This document shows, one piece after another, positions 14,831 to 23,361 of a DNA stretch of 35,897 bases. Under the pieces are notes generated by a model. The model was given only the letters and a program-made list of their open reading frames with translations, made no database searches and was not told the origin of the DNA. The position numbers were made by a program, and so were the translations under genes. Each line of letters begins with the position of its first letter. Position 1 is the stretch's first letter. Where the stretch lies: positions 1-35,897 of the forward strand of contig JAEUIH010000076.1 of assembly GCA_016795105.1 (NCBI GenBank), in the 5' to 3' direction. The DNA comes from Planctomyces sp. GTDB lineage: Bacteria > Planctomycetota > Planctomycetia > Planctomycetales > Planctomycetaceae.

Positions 14831-16087
14831 TCAGGCAGCCTGTCGCATAAATTCATGGCGCCCAGAATCCCGCAAGGCATCGGAGGACACTTGCTTCCAC
14901 GCTACAACCCTGGCCGTGGCAAGAGACTGCTCAAAGCTTGTCATATTCGCTTTGATTCTCTCACATTCTGGTGCCAATTTCAGGGCTTCATTAAATGTTG
15001 AGAGTACGACTCCTCTGGGGTGACCCAATGTCGCCATACAAATGGCAATCCATTCAAGACAGTCGGCGGAAATTTGATCAATCCGTGATCGCCTCAACGC
15101 TTCGGTTGAATACTTCAGGCAATCCTGCATTTCACCTTTGATCAGGCTTTGGTGAGCAAGAAACAAATAGGGCCACACTAGTACTGAATGAAGCCGAACT
15201 GCCTCGGTGAAATCCGCAACGCTCTTTTCATTGTCGGTTCCATAGAAGTGAATGCCTCGGGCCACCCTGAGCGCATCGTTGTCGGGGAACATCGACAACC
15301 CTTCATTGAAGCACTTGATTGCCTTTTGGTCCTCACCGATATGTTCATAGCAGAATCCAAGAAGCGAAATTGCTCCAGCAAGAACACTTGGATCTTCGGT
15401 CCCCTCTCCGCTAATTTTGAGACGCAGGATTGTCTCTTCAAATACAGGAATCAACTCTTCAGTTTGACGACTCGCCAACCCCGGTTCTAGCTCTCGCGTC
15501 GCTGCAAATGCGATGTCAGCCGCCTTGTAGACAAGTTTGGGCGGAAAACCAGAAGGCGACCCTAGTATGCGACTGGATTCATTTTTTGCAGCGGCTGGAT
15601 TTCCCTTTGCAAGTGCAGTAAGCCACATAACGCGGAAATTTGTATTCGATGGGTACAGATCAGCGGCTCTAAGAAAAAAATCTGATGCGGCAAGTGGCTC
15701 TCCCGCCTCAAGTAAAATACTTCCTCTAACATAGCTCAATTGCCACAGTTCAAGATGACGTTGTGCTTTGCGCAGCAAAGTGATCGAGCTTGCGTAGTCA
15801 TTGTGATTTCTGGCGTCGAACGACTCACGGATAAAGGAATCCACCTCGGCCGTTTTAGGCGCGGGTGTATGGTGAAAGTCGGGGGCAAGTGAGTAGAAGT
15901 CTGCAGAAATACCGTTAAGACAATCGATCTCCTCTGAAGTCAAGCTGGCCGCGGGTCCATCCATCGAATCACGCAGTGCTTCGCCCTCAACCGTTTCGTC
16001 AATGCCATTGCGAATCAATTCATGCAGATTGCGCAGGAGCGATAAGTACTTTCGAAACATTGGATTAAAGAAAAACTGATTGTTCAT
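14831..16087 (-). CDS. TPR-repeat protein, 418 aa
   Basis: There is no signal peptide. From about residue 95 the protein is built of helical pairs resembling tetratricopeptide repeats. Recognisable units are L-Y-V/Y-V-R-G-S-I-L-L-E-A-G-E-P-L-A-A near 120, A-I-S-L-L-G-F-C-Y-E-H-I-G-E-D-Q-K-A-I near 246, and later ones ending in A-L-K-L-A-P. TPRs are protein-protein binding scaffolds; no enzymatic part is visible. The short gene at 16093-16524 precedes it by only five bases, so the two form a pair in which this protein may bind the partner's product. The partner is unknown. Confidence 0.8.
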   Translation of the reverse strand: MNNQFFFNPMFRKYLSLLRNLHELIRNGIDETVEGEALRDSMDGPAASLTSEEIDCLNGISADFYSLAPDFHHTPAPKTAEVDSFIRESFDARNHNDYASSITLLRKAQRHLELWQLSYVRGSILLEAGEPLAASDFFLRAADLYPSNTNFRVMWLTALAKGNPAAAKNESSRILGSPSGFPPKLVYKAADIAFAATRELEPGLASRQTEELIPVFEETILRLKISGEGTEDPSVLAGAISLLGFCYEHIGEDQKAIKCFNEGLSMFPDNDALRVARGIHFYGTDNEKSVADFTEAVRLHSVLVWPYLFLAHQSLIKGEMQDCLKYSTEALRRSRIDQISADCLEWIAICMATLGHPRGVVLSTFNEALKLAPECERIKANMTSFEQSLATARVVAWKQVSSDALRDSGRHEFMRQAA

Positions 16088-16092
16088 GATGG

Positions 16093-16524
16093 TTATGTTT
16101 CGTCAATTCGCCATTGCTCGCGAGTAGCAGCCAGGGCCGCTTGAAATGTCTCCACGGACATGTCCGTAGCAGGTACCAGATTTCCCATGCTGGTTCGCCC
16201 AGCCTTCAAGGCTAAGGTCAGGTCGGCATTAAGACTACTGTTGACAAATGGTCCATCTCCGATTCGAAAGCAAGACAGTGAATTAGAACCGGTTGCGCCC
16301 GGAAACACCGAGATCAGTCGCTTTGGAATCAAATGGCCTGGGAGAGCCCGCCAGTTCTGTGCGACCGACATTCCTCGACCGTTCAAGTTGACAGTACTTG
16401 ACTCTGTGACGTCGATATCGGCATTCTCATTTGGCGCAACTCTGACTCCAAGTTCCTTTGAGTTCGATCCACACACTGGTAACAGATCCTTGTCAGTTTT
16501 CATTGGACGAAACATCAACGGCAT
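16093..16524 (-). CDS. Conserved-looking hypothetical protein, 143 aa
   Basis: The protein is soluble, without signal peptide. It begins M-F-R-P-M-K-T-D within the first few residues and contains P-x-x-G-S-N-S-K-E-L-G-V-R-V, G-M-S-V-A, L-P-x-x-L-I-P-K-R-L and P-G-A-T-G-S-N-S. I have the impression of a widespread uncharacterised family, but cannot name it. Start codons are ambiguous: ATGs at 16524, 16515 and 16503 all fit, and a GTG at 16554 is possible. AGAGAG lies nine bases before the ATG at 16524, which I chose. It is followed five bases later by the TPR gene, suggesting a two-gene operon. Confidence 0.65.
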   Translation of the reverse strand: MPLMFRPMKTDKDLLPVCGSNSKELGVRVAPNENADIDVTESSTVNLNGRGMSVAQNWRALPGHLIPKRLISVFPGATGSNSLSCFRIGDGPFVNSSLNADLTLALKAGRTSMGNLVPATDMSVETFQAALAATREQWRIDET

Positions 16525-16708
16525 CGCTGCAATCTCTCTTTGCACAAAAGCCACGGAACCCTGCTCTTAATGGTACCCGGATCATTGTGTGAATCAAAGT
16601 CGAAGATCATTTTAAGGCTTTTCGATGGCCTAGAATTCTCCGTGTGTGCATTCAGTTGTCACAGGACAGCGGACGATTGCGCCTCCTGCACCAAAGAAAG
16701 CCGGTCAC

Positions 16709-17896
16709 TCACTCGATCTCACCGGGGACCGGCGCGGGGATTTCGAGGTTCTGCGATAGGTCTTCTGGTGATGGGACGGACAGCAGCAGATCGGAATTCA
16801 GATGCTCGTTCGAAAACGGTATCGAATACGTGCCCGAATCTGGCGAAATTTCCGCACAAGTACATCCGTTGCTGGCCGAACGACTCCTGCTTCTGGTCAG
16901 TTTCTCTTTGAAAGGTTCAATCCTCGGAGACATTTTCGACCACATATTGTACGGGCCTGCGGCGAGGGCAATTCCAATTGTTGGGCATTGATCGTTGAGC
17001 GCCCAGTTGTAACCGAGATACTCAAATTTCCAGCCGGGGTGGCAGGACAACCATTGTCGGTCTTCAGCGGGAAGAAACGGAAACACGGTTTTGACGACAT
17101 CGTAATCGGTCTGGCCAAAGTCGTCGCGATACCATTTCAGAATCGGTGACATCTTCACAGTGCGAGTCAGCTTTGAGATGTGAAAGCGATTGCGATCCGA
17201 GAAGAAATCTCGGGCATTGTCCTCCAATTGGAAGTGAAGCTGTTCGGCCGTGTAAGCTCGATTCCGGAGACGCGGGCAACCTTTTGCAGCACAGACGAGG
17301 GCGAAGTGAATGCGGGGATCTCCGAGTGGGCGAAGGATGTCGTTTTCAATTCCGTTCAGCGACAGATACTGATCACCCGCCCAGAACTGAAGATCGTCAA
17401 AGATGGCGAACTGAGTCCATTTGCCGTCGATTTGCTGAATGCTGGCGACCGGGTATTCATGCAGTACGCCCCAGATCGTCAGTGCGTTGTAGGCGTTGAT
17501 GTAGAATGCCATCATGGCTTCATTGCTGGACGGAATCGAGGGATCGAATTTCGTCAGCGAATGAATGTAGGCCTGTAACCGGCTTTTGTCACAACAAGAA
17601 ACCTGCCATTGGCTGTAACAGACCAGGCCATCGTCGTCGACGTATCGTTGCAGCAGATTGTCGAAGGTTGTGTGGGAGATTTCGTCCAGACCGATCATGG
17701 GATCTGCAGCATCAACGACATTCGTCGGGCTGCCGAACCGCAACACCGTACCGGAAGATTCGCCTGCATCGGCGTGACTGCAACTTGTCAGCAGAGCCAT
17801 GGCAATACTGGCGAAGGCGAATGGCAGGAATAAAGTTCCCCACACGCCAGAAGGCTCGTCCCTTTCCGCTATGTGACGTGGCAGAACGGCGGTCAT
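16709..17896 (-). CDS. DUF547 lipoprotein, 395 aa (DUF547 copy 1)
   Basis: The DUF547 core is marked by F-Y-I-N-A-Y-N-A-L-T-I, by H-F-A-L-V-C-A-A-K-G-C-P and by L-G-Y-N-W-A-L-N at the end of the domain. The biochemical function of DUF547 is unknown. The N-terminus has a hydrophobic stretch followed by L-L-T-S-C, a good lipobox, so it is probably anchored in the envelope. After the domain there is an extra tail of about 85 residues, Ser/Arg-rich then Pro-rich, absent from the two other DUF547 proteins here. The start is ATG 17894-17896; GTG at 17941 is an alternative, and neither has a clear ribosome site. It is divergent from the flavoprotein/Fe-S operon, sharing an upstream region with two CRP-type boxes. 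Confidence 0.88.
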   Translation of the reverse strand: MTAVLPRHIAERDEPSGVWGTLFLPFAFASIAMALLTSCSHADAGESSGTVLRFGSPTNVVDAADPMIGLDEISHTTFDNLLQRYVDDDGLVCYSQWQVSCCDKSRLQAYIHSLTKFDPSIPSSNEAMMAFYINAYNALTIWGVLHEYPVASIQQIDGKWTQFAIFDDLQFWAGDQYLSLNGIENDILRPLGDPRIHFALVCAAKGCPRLRNRAYTAEQLHFQLEDNARDFFSDRNRFHISKLTRTVKMSPILKWYRDDFGQTDYDVVKTVFPFLPAEDRQWLSCHPGWKFEYLGYNWALNDQCPTIGIALAAGPYNMWSKMSPRIEPFKEKLTRSRSRSASNGCTCAEISPDSGTYSIPFSNEHLNSDLLLSVPSPEDLSQNLEIPAPVPGEIE

Positions 17897-18125
17897 TGTC
17901 AGGCGATAGACCGCGACACATCGATATTTGAGGTTATCCACCGGTATCTGCTTTCACAATTCGCGACTCAGCTTGCGCCCTGCCGCAACTTTGGAGAACT
18001 TTCAAATTCAGGATCGCGGGCCTTCAGGCGGAATCCGCCGCGCTGAATCCGTTGCCGCACAGCAAAGCAACAGCGATCAAAGCTTTCGATTAGTTTCAGG
18101 GATCGGCGAATCGCAATCGCGGCAC

Positions 18126-18141
18126 TGTGAAGCAACTCACA
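18126..18141. promoter_or_regulatory. CRP-type box, exact TGTGA-N6-TCACA
   Basis: TGTGAAGCAACTCACA matches all ten fixed positions. It is the distal of two boxes before the flavoprotein/Fe-S operon and the nearer one to the divergent DUF547 gene (centre about 190-240 bp from its possible starts). The 95-bp distance to the next box equals about nine helical turns, so two dimers could bind on the same face. Confidence 0.7.
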
Positions 18142-18220
18142 GAGGTCCGAATCCTGTATGACGATACAGACCTCAACGCTGGTCACGCGCTTTGGGCAGG
18201 ATGGGAGCGATCGCGGTGGA

Positions 18221-18236
18221 TGTGATTTGGCTCACA
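18221..18236. promoter_or_regulatory. CRP-type box, exact TGTGA-N6-TCACA
   Basis: TGTGATTTGGCTCACA matches all ten fixed positions. Its centre is about 125 bp upstream of the ATG of the 833-aa flavoprotein/Fe-S fusion. Compare GGTGATCTGGCTCACA at 31820-31835, which shares even part of the spacer. Confidence 0.72.
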
Positions 18237-18353
18237 GACAGTTTTCACCAGAGTTGTTATTGAGCTTTCCGAAAGCACATCCCTGAAACAGACGTTGGAA
18301 ATCGTGGAACGCAATGCTCCGCGACTCCAGTACGGACTCTCGAACAAATATCA

Positions 18354-20855
18354 ATGATGTCACACGAAAACGACACACAGGAACATGAGCGTGAATGCGG
18401 GAGCATGATGCTGACCTCGATGCCCGCCCAGGACCACTTGAATGATCCCGGTCCATCTCCGCCGGTAACGCAAAACAGCGACGAGCGATCGCATGCGTGG
18501 TACTTTTCTACCGTGCCCGCGCAGGAGATCGTGCCCATTGTCGACGATCGATTTCAATCGAGTATACGGGGTATCTATGTCATTGGCGACGTGACGGGAC
18601 TTCCTCTGGTCAAAGTTGCTGCGAATCAGGGCGTTCAGGTGATCGCCGCGATGCAGAAAGCTGGCGAGTTCTCACGGTCCGGGGATCTTGAAGGACTGGA
18701 TCTGGTCATTATCGGCGGTGGCCCGGCAGGAGTGTCGGCGGCCGCAGAAGCGGAGAAGCTGGGAATTCGATATGTGGTGCTCGAACGCAATCGATTGGCC
18801 AGCACCATTCGCAGCTTTCCGCCGGGTAAAATGGTGTATGCAGAGCCACAGTTCATCGCGAACGCCAGTCAGCTTGATGTCGATGAAGACGTCGATAAAG
18901 ATGAATTCCTGTCTCGAATTTCAGCCCTTGTGCAACAAAAGCAACTGAAGATTCAGGAAGGTGTGGACGTTAAGCATGTTCGCCAGGCGGGCGATCATGA
19001 GTTCGAAATTGTGACGGCCGCCGGAAAAACCATTCCTGCACGAACGGTTCTGGTTGCGATCGGACGTCAGGGACAGCCTCGTCTGCTGGAATGCCCCGGA
19101 GCAGACGAGGCTCACAAAGTCACCTATCGCCTGCATTCCCCCGCTGACTATCAGGGAAAGAATCTGCTGATTGTCGGCGGAGGTAACTCTGCCATTGAAG
19201 CGGCTCTGCTGCTGAAGGATCACAATCATGTCACAATGTCCTACCGTGGCGACAGCCTGTTTCGTGCTAAGGAGGAGAACCGCACATTGATTGCAGAGGC
19301 TGAGCAAGCGGGCTCAGTCACAATTCTGTATCAGAGTACAGTCAAACGCATTGATGACGCTGAAGTCGAGATCGACGTCGCTGGTAGACGGCGTCGAATT
19401 GCTAATGATCATGTCATCGTGCAGATCGGAACGCTTCCTCCCATTCCATTTCTGATGGACATGGGACTGGAACTGGACGGCATCTGGACCGTTCGTCGCC
19501 TGCTGATGTCGATGGTTGGTCTGGTTGTGGGATTTCTGATCTACTTTCAGGCGAAGCATTTTGTGCTGCTGCCTGAGAAATCCGGAACAGGAAAGTTGCT
19601 GGTGCCAATGGCCGGCATCCTGCAACCATTCTGGTCTTCGACGCTGAGGAACGCCCTGACCGACGCCATCCTTCCATTGCTCTGCAGTGCTCTGCTTGCC
19701 ATGTGGTTAATCAATCGTCAGCAGGTGCTTCGGGGACGGCAACGGCTCATACCGATTCCCGCCATTGGTAGCTGGCTTGGTGTCTGCAGTGCGGTGTATG
19801 CCGCGACGTTAATGATGCCGAACGTATTGACGCTGAATCCCGCCGAAGCTGGACCGGGTCCCTACTACGTGCCGGGCTTTGCGTGGCTGTTTCGAGTGAT
19901 CTCGCCGTACTTTGCAAACGTTTATGGCTTCTACTATCTCGCCTATTTCGTTGCCATCACTGGCTTTGGATTGTATTGGGCGAAAAAGTCGGGGCATCCT
20001 CTGATCTGGCGTCGGAATCTTACCTTCATTGCGACGCAGTGGACGCTGTGGTGGGGGATTCCGACGTTTCTGGCTATGACACTGGGACGTAACGCGTGGA
20101 CACCGGTGGCGTCAAAACTCATCAATGCCTGGCCTCTGAACATGACGGCATTTCGAGTCGACCCGGTTGTGAACAACGGTGATCCGGAGTGGTGGTCGGT
20201 CGTTGCGGTGGCTGGAGTCGTCTGGGCCGTCTTCCTGACATTTGTGATTATTCCGCTGTTCACGATTCGCTGGGGAAAGATCTACTGTTCGTACATCTGT
20301 TCGTGCGGAGCCCTCGCGGAAACGGTCGGCAATGGTTATCGGCATCGAGGTCCCAAAGGCGACGCGCCTCGACGCTTGGAGCGTTTCGGTTTCGTCTTTA
20401 TCGCTCTGGCCTCGGTGGCAACCGTGGCTGATCTGCTGGGCATTGCCGGACCGTTTGAATGGTACAACGTCTATGTCGGTACAGCATTGGCCGGAGCTGT
20501 GGCCATTGGTTTGTACCCTTTCCTGGGACAGCGAATCTGGTGTCGCATGTGGTGCCCGCTCGCCTTCTGGATGAATTTCTGGGGCCGCTGGTCCAAATTC
20601 AAGATCAGCGCGGTGAAAGGCAAGTGCATCGATTGCAATGTCTGCAATCAGTACTGCCAGATGGGCATCGACATCAAATCGCGAGCGATGCAGGGGCTTC
20701 CAGTGACGCTGGATACGACTCCCTGTGTTGGCTGCGCAGAGTGTGTCGTGCGATGCCCGATGAATGTTCTGCATCTGGGTGAACTGCCTGCTTCACCTTC
20801 GAAGCCTTCTCTTCTCCCCATCTTGTCAGACCTGTCTGTTGGAACCAGGCCATGA
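18354..20855 (+). CDS. Flavoprotein fused to NapH/CcoG-type membrane 4Fe-4S protein, 833 aa
   Basis: Residues 1-110 include G-I-Y-V-I-G-D-V-T-G-L-P (73-84), a motif that normally ends thioredoxin-reductase-like flavoproteins. Residues 116-125 are the FAD Rossmann motif (V-I-I-G-G-G-P-A-G), with L-E-R-N and F-P-P-G-K-M-V-Y after it, resembling YpdA-type reductases. Residues 272-281 (I-V-G-G-G-N-S-A) are the NAD(P) motif. The flavoprotein part lacks the closing GD motif at its own C-terminus and passes directly into membrane helices (about 384-400, 430-452, 470-490 and further ones to 725). Y-C-S-Y-I-C-S-C-G (644-652) and W-C-R-M-W-C-P (729-735) are typical of NapH/CcoG-like proteins. Two 4Fe-4S motifs close the protein: C758-x2-C761-x2-C764-x3-C768 and C791-x2-C794-x2-C797-x3-C801-P. 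It probably moves electrons from NAD(P)H across or into the membrane. The acceptor is unknown. The stop overlaps the next start (ATGA). Confidence 0.9.
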   Translation: MMSHENDTQEHERECGSMMLTSMPAQDHLNDPGPSPPVTQNSDERSHAWYFSTVPAQEIVPIVDDRFQSSIRGIYVIGDVTGLPLVKVAANQGVQVIAAMQKAGEFSRSGDLEGLDLVIIGGGPAGVSAAAEAEKLGIRYVVLERNRLASTIRSFPPGKMVYAEPQFIANASQLDVDEDVDKDEFLSRISALVQQKQLKIQEGVDVKHVRQAGDHEFEIVTAAGKTIPARTVLVAIGRQGQPRLLECPGADEAHKVTYRLHSPADYQGKNLLIVGGGNSAIEAALLLKDHNHVTMSYRGDSLFRAKEENRTLIAEAEQAGSVTILYQSTVKRIDDAEVEIDVAGRRRRIANDHVIVQIGTLPPIPFLMDMGLELDGIWTVRRLLMSMVGLVVGFLIYFQAKHFVLLPEKSGTGKLLVPMAGILQPFWSSTLRNALTDAILPLLCSALLAMWLINRQQVLRGRQRLIPIPAIGSWLGVCSAVYAATLMMPNVLTLNPAEAGPGPYYVPGFAWLFRVISPYFANVYGFYYLAYFVAITGFGLYWAKKSGHPLIWRRNLTFIATQWTLWWGIPTFLAMTLGRNAWTPVASKLINAWPLNMTAFRVDPVVNNGDPEWWSVVAVAGVVWAVFLTFVIIPLFTIRWGKIYCSYICSCGALAETVGNGYRHRGPKGDAPRRLERFGFVFIALASVATVADLLGIAGPFEWYNVYVGTALAGAVAIGLYPFLGQRIWCRMWCPLAFWMNFWGRWSKFKISAVKGKCIDCNVCNQYCQMGIDIKSRAMQGLPVTLDTTPCVGCAECVVRCPMNVLHLGELPASPSKPSLLPILSDLSVGTRP

Positions 20856-21754
20856 GTTTCACCAATCCATCATCAAAGAGCTACTACGGCAGTTTCTTCT
20901 GGGTTGCCGCAATCTCTCTGTGCGTGCCTTTTGTTGTGGCGTATACCGGGTTCGAAGCCGTGCGCCCTTCAACAAAGCCCACACCACATCCGGACGCCTC
21001 CGGCGTCGATCATGCCTTGTGGGATTATTTGCTGAAGAGCTATGTCTCGGAGGGACTGGTCGACTACGACGCCATGGGAAGAGATTACCTATTCCGCACG
21101 TACATCCGACAACTGGCGGAATGCGATCCGGACGCGCTGACAGAAGAGCCAGAGCGACTGGCGTTACTGATCAATGCGTACAATGCATTCGTCATTCACG
21201 GCGTCATTACGCACAAGATTGGGGACTCCGTGATGAACTTCAAGTCACAGGATCGTGAGTTCTTCGACGTGCCGGAACACATCCTGGCCGGAAGAACCAT
21301 GAGCCTGAATCACATCGAACACAAGTTGATTCGCAAGATCTTTCGTGAAACCCGTGTTCATGTGGCTCTCGTCTGTGCTGCCAGAAGTTGCCCCGCGATT
21401 CGTGCGGAAGCTTATACCGGTCCCAGGCTGGATGCTCAACTGGCCGACCAGAGCTATTTGTTTGCCAATGACACTCGGTATGTGTCCATAGACCCCGACA
21501 ACGGAACGCTTCGACTGAGTCCGATTCTGAAATGGTACGGCGATGACTGGGATGACGAGGGAGGCTATCTGCAGTGGCTGCTGGTCAGGACAGAACAGTC
21601 TGAGGTTCGAACTGCGATTGAATCAATGCTGGCAAGTGAACCAATGATTCAATGGAACGAGTATGACTGGTCACTGAATTCTCAGCAGCGGCCTGGAACC
21701 TCAGCCGTCACCAAAGCCGCGAGCTTTGGATCCGGATCCGTTCCAAACGAATGA
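20852..21754 (+). CDS. DUF547 membrane-anchored protein, 300 aa (DUF547 copy 2)
   Basis: The start overlaps the stop of the 833-aa fusion as ATGA (20852-20855), so the two proteins are made together and probably cooperate. An N-terminal hydrophobic segment (about residues 12-31) serves as signal or anchor. The DUF547 core has L-L-I-N-A-Y-N-A-F-V-I, H-V-A-L-V-C-A-A-R-S-C-P and E-Y-D-W-S-L-N. Compared with the first copy it lacks the C-terminal tail. The coupling to an electron-transfer protein is the strongest clue to a redox-linked role for this family here, but it is only inference. The last codons lie in a 17-bp tandem duplication. Confidence 0.9.
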   Translation: MSFTNPSSKSYYGSFFWVAAISLCVPFVVAYTGFEAVRPSTKPTPHPDASGVDHALWDYLLKSYVSEGLVDYDAMGRDYLFRTYIRQLAECDPDALTEEPERLALLINAYNAFVIHGVITHKIGDSVMNFKSQDREFFDVPEHILAGRTMSLNHIEHKLIRKIFRETRVHVALVCAARSCPAIRAEAYTGPRLDAQLADQSYLFANDTRYVSIDPDNGTLRLSPILKWYGDDWDDEGGYLQWLLVRTEQSEVRTAIESMLASEPMIQWNEYDWSLNSQQRPGTSAVTKAASFGSGSVPNE

Positions 21755-21771
21755 CCGTTCCCAACGAATGA
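21738..21771 (+). repeat. 17-bp tandem duplication across a stop codon
   Basis: CCGTTCCAAACGAATGA (21738-21754) is followed directly by CCGTTCCCAACGAATGA (21755-21771), one mismatch. The first copy contains the TGA of the DUF547 gene. This is a simple recent slippage or duplication event and does not change the protein. Confidence 0.8.
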
Positions 21772-21795
21772 CCGTATGGCCGTGAAGTCGACAAA

Positions 21796-22641
21796 ATGGA
21801 GTTTGCCGTGCATCACATACACCGGAGACTGATAATCACCGTCCTCTTGATACATCATTGCGGCTGCGTATCGTTGCCCGATGGAAGTTCCACAACGGCT
21901 GGGTGCAGCGTTCTTCCTCCGACGACTGAAGATGCGGGCAGCGAACCTCTGATTGTCGTGGGAAACCAGAATCGATTCGTGGATGGTATCGGTTGGATTG
22001 TCGGTGTCCCTGCAAAGCTGGCTCTCTGGGATCGAAGGGCAGATAATCACAGCGTTTCACCCGAAACGATCGCTGAGGTAACTATGCATCTGCGAGACCA
22101 TCAGATGAATTCTGTGATGGTCCGAGTCAATCAGTATGATCCATTGGGAGAGTGGAAACGCCTCTGCCAGAACAAGAACATTCCACTGGGTTGCCGCATG
22201 GTGGGCGGGTCATTCACTGTCTTGAAGTACTCACTTCTTCCCGGGCGGATTTTTGGAGAAGACTGGTACAATCCTTTCACCGAATCGCTCCACCTCTATT
22301 CCGACATTCCGTCTCTCGGAATCAACGAGGCCGTCTATGCGCGGCAGGTGCGGGATCACAAGAATCCCGGAGGTTATGCCACGATTAAAGTCATACCCAT
22401 CGTGGGCATGTGGCATGAGACGCGATCAACGACAGAAGCACTTGAGTACATCGCAAGGAATGGGACTGCGGAGGATCGCGAAGAGGCATATCGGATTCTG
22501 TACCCGTCCTACGGAGGCAACTGGGGTGCCGGGCTTGGTTCGGTTATTCCATTCGGCAGCGTATGGACACGAATCGCCGGATCTTTGCTCGGACACCTGG
22601 CGAACGGTGTGCGAAGTGTTGCCGATGTGAACAGGTTGTAG
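21796..22641 (+). CDS. Putative lipoprotein, possibly a degenerate zinc-protease-like protein, 281 aa
   Basis: A basic N-terminus and hydrophobic stretch end in H-H-C-G-C, so Cys22 or Cys24 could be the lipidated residue. The lipobox is not canonical. The mid-part reads Y-N-P-F-T-E-S-L-H-L-Y-S-D-I-P-S-L-G-I-N-E-A-V-Y-A. From memory, relatives carry an H-E-x-x-H at the place of N177-E-A-V-Y181, which would make this copy catalytically dead. I cannot check that alignment here. The gene follows the DUF547 gene by 41 bases on the same strand and may belong to the operon. No other motif was recognised. Confidence 0.7.
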   Translation: MEFAVHHIHRRLIITVLLIHHCGCVSLPDGSSTTAGCSVLPPTTEDAGSEPLIVVGNQNRFVDGIGWIVGVPAKLALWDRRADNHSVSPETIAEVTMHLRDHQMNSVMVRVNQYDPLGEWKRLCQNKNIPLGCRMVGGSFTVLKYSLLPGRIFGEDWYNPFTESLHLYSDIPSLGINEAVYARQVRDHKNPGGYATIKVIPIVGMWHETRSTTEALEYIARNGTAEDREEAYRILYPSYGGNWGAGLGSVIPFGSVWTRIAGSLLGHLANGVRSVADVNRL

Positions 22642-22688
22642 CCCAGAGTTGCACAGTCGAAAAGTTCTGAAATCTTTCAGGATTTGTA

Positions 22689-22704
22689 TGGACCGATCAG
22701 TCTA
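22689..22704. promoter_or_regulatory. NemR-type operator before the TetR gene (imperfect)
   Basis: TGGACCGATCAGTCTA matches the 16-bp form TAGACC-N4-GGTCTA with two mismatches, and resembles the perfect operator at 23362-23387 (TAGACCGATTGGTCTA). It lies 58-73 bases before the TetR start, so the regulator probably represses itself. Confidence 0.65.
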
Positions 22705-22761
22705 AACTGCTAGACTCTTGTCGTGCGGCAGTCTTTTGAAGTTGTTTGCTGAGTAACTCAA

Positions 22762-23349
22762 ATGCCCTGGGAAGAACAGTTTGATGTTGAGCAGGCCCTG
22801 ACGGAGGCGCTCGAACTGTTTTGGACGAAGGGTTACGAATCCACGTCTCTTCAGGATCTGCTGCAGACCATGAAGATTACTCGCGGCAGTTTCTACAACA
22901 CTTTTAAAGGCAAACGCGAATTGTTCCTGCGTGCGCTGGAGCATTATCGAGATTGCGTTGTGGGGCCTGTGTTTGGCAAAGCTGCGACGGAATCAAATCC
23001 TCTGGAGGCGATTGCTGCTGTGTTCCGGATGGTCCTCAAGGATTCTTTGTCCCGTCAGGGCCGAAAGGGCTGCTTGTTCGTCAACACTGCACTGGAGGTC
23101 GGTCCACAGGATAAGGAAATTGGCGACCTTGTCAGGGTTTCATTTGAAGGGGTTGAGGCCTATTTCTGTTCGAAGCTGGAAGAAGCTCGCGAGCAGGGAC
23201 TGGTGCAACAGAAGACAGATGCTCGGAAGTCCGCCGCATCGCTGCTGGCCCTTTTGCTTGGGATGCGAGTCCTTGCAAGAGCTGGCGCTGGGCGAGCGAC
23301 ATTGGAGTCCGTCGTCACCCAGGCAGAAAACACGCTGTGTTTCATTTGA
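22762..23349 (+). CDS. TetR/AcrR-family transcriptional repressor, 195 aa
   Basis: The N-terminal helix-turn-helix covers about residues 10-55: A-L-E-L-F-W-T-K-G-Y-E-S-T-S-L-Q-D-L-L, then I-T-R-G-S-F-Y-N-T-F-K-G-K-R-E-L-F, which is the TetR signature. The C-terminal ligand domain begins near residue 60 and contains R-K-G-C-L-F-V-N-T-A-L-E, a Cys-containing block also seen in NemR/AcuR-like regulators, where cysteines can sense electrophiles. The operators on both sides have the NemR box form. It likely represses itself and the downstream tautomerase and AhpD-like genes, being released by a reactive electrophile or aromatic compound. The ligand is an inference. Confidence 0.92.
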   Translation: MPWEEQFDVEQALTEALELFWTKGYESTSLQDLLQTMKITRGSFYNTFKGKRELFLRALEHYRDCVVGPVFGKAATESNPLEAIAAVFRMVLKDSLSRQGRKGCLFVNTALEVGPQDKEIGDLVRVSFEGVEAYFCSKLEEAREQGLVQQKTDARKSAASLLALLLGMRVLARAGAGRATLESVVTQAENTLCFI

Positions 23350-23361
23350 TCTTTTTTTGCC

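Larger units (their letters stand above)
17897..18353. other. Divergent intergenic region with two CRP-type boxes
   Basis: About 400-450 bases lie between the DUF547 lipoprotein gene on the minus strand and the flavoprotein/Fe-S gene on the plus strand. Two exact CRP-type palindromes lie inside, 95 bases apart centre to centre. I see no coding frame with a ribosome site and no terminator. Both divergent operons may be controlled from here. Confidence 0.7.

Noticed and set aside
16588-16603. TGTGA half-site before the 143-aa/TPR gene pair
   Set aside because: The second half (GTCGA) does not match TCACA, so it is left out of the CRP-type set.
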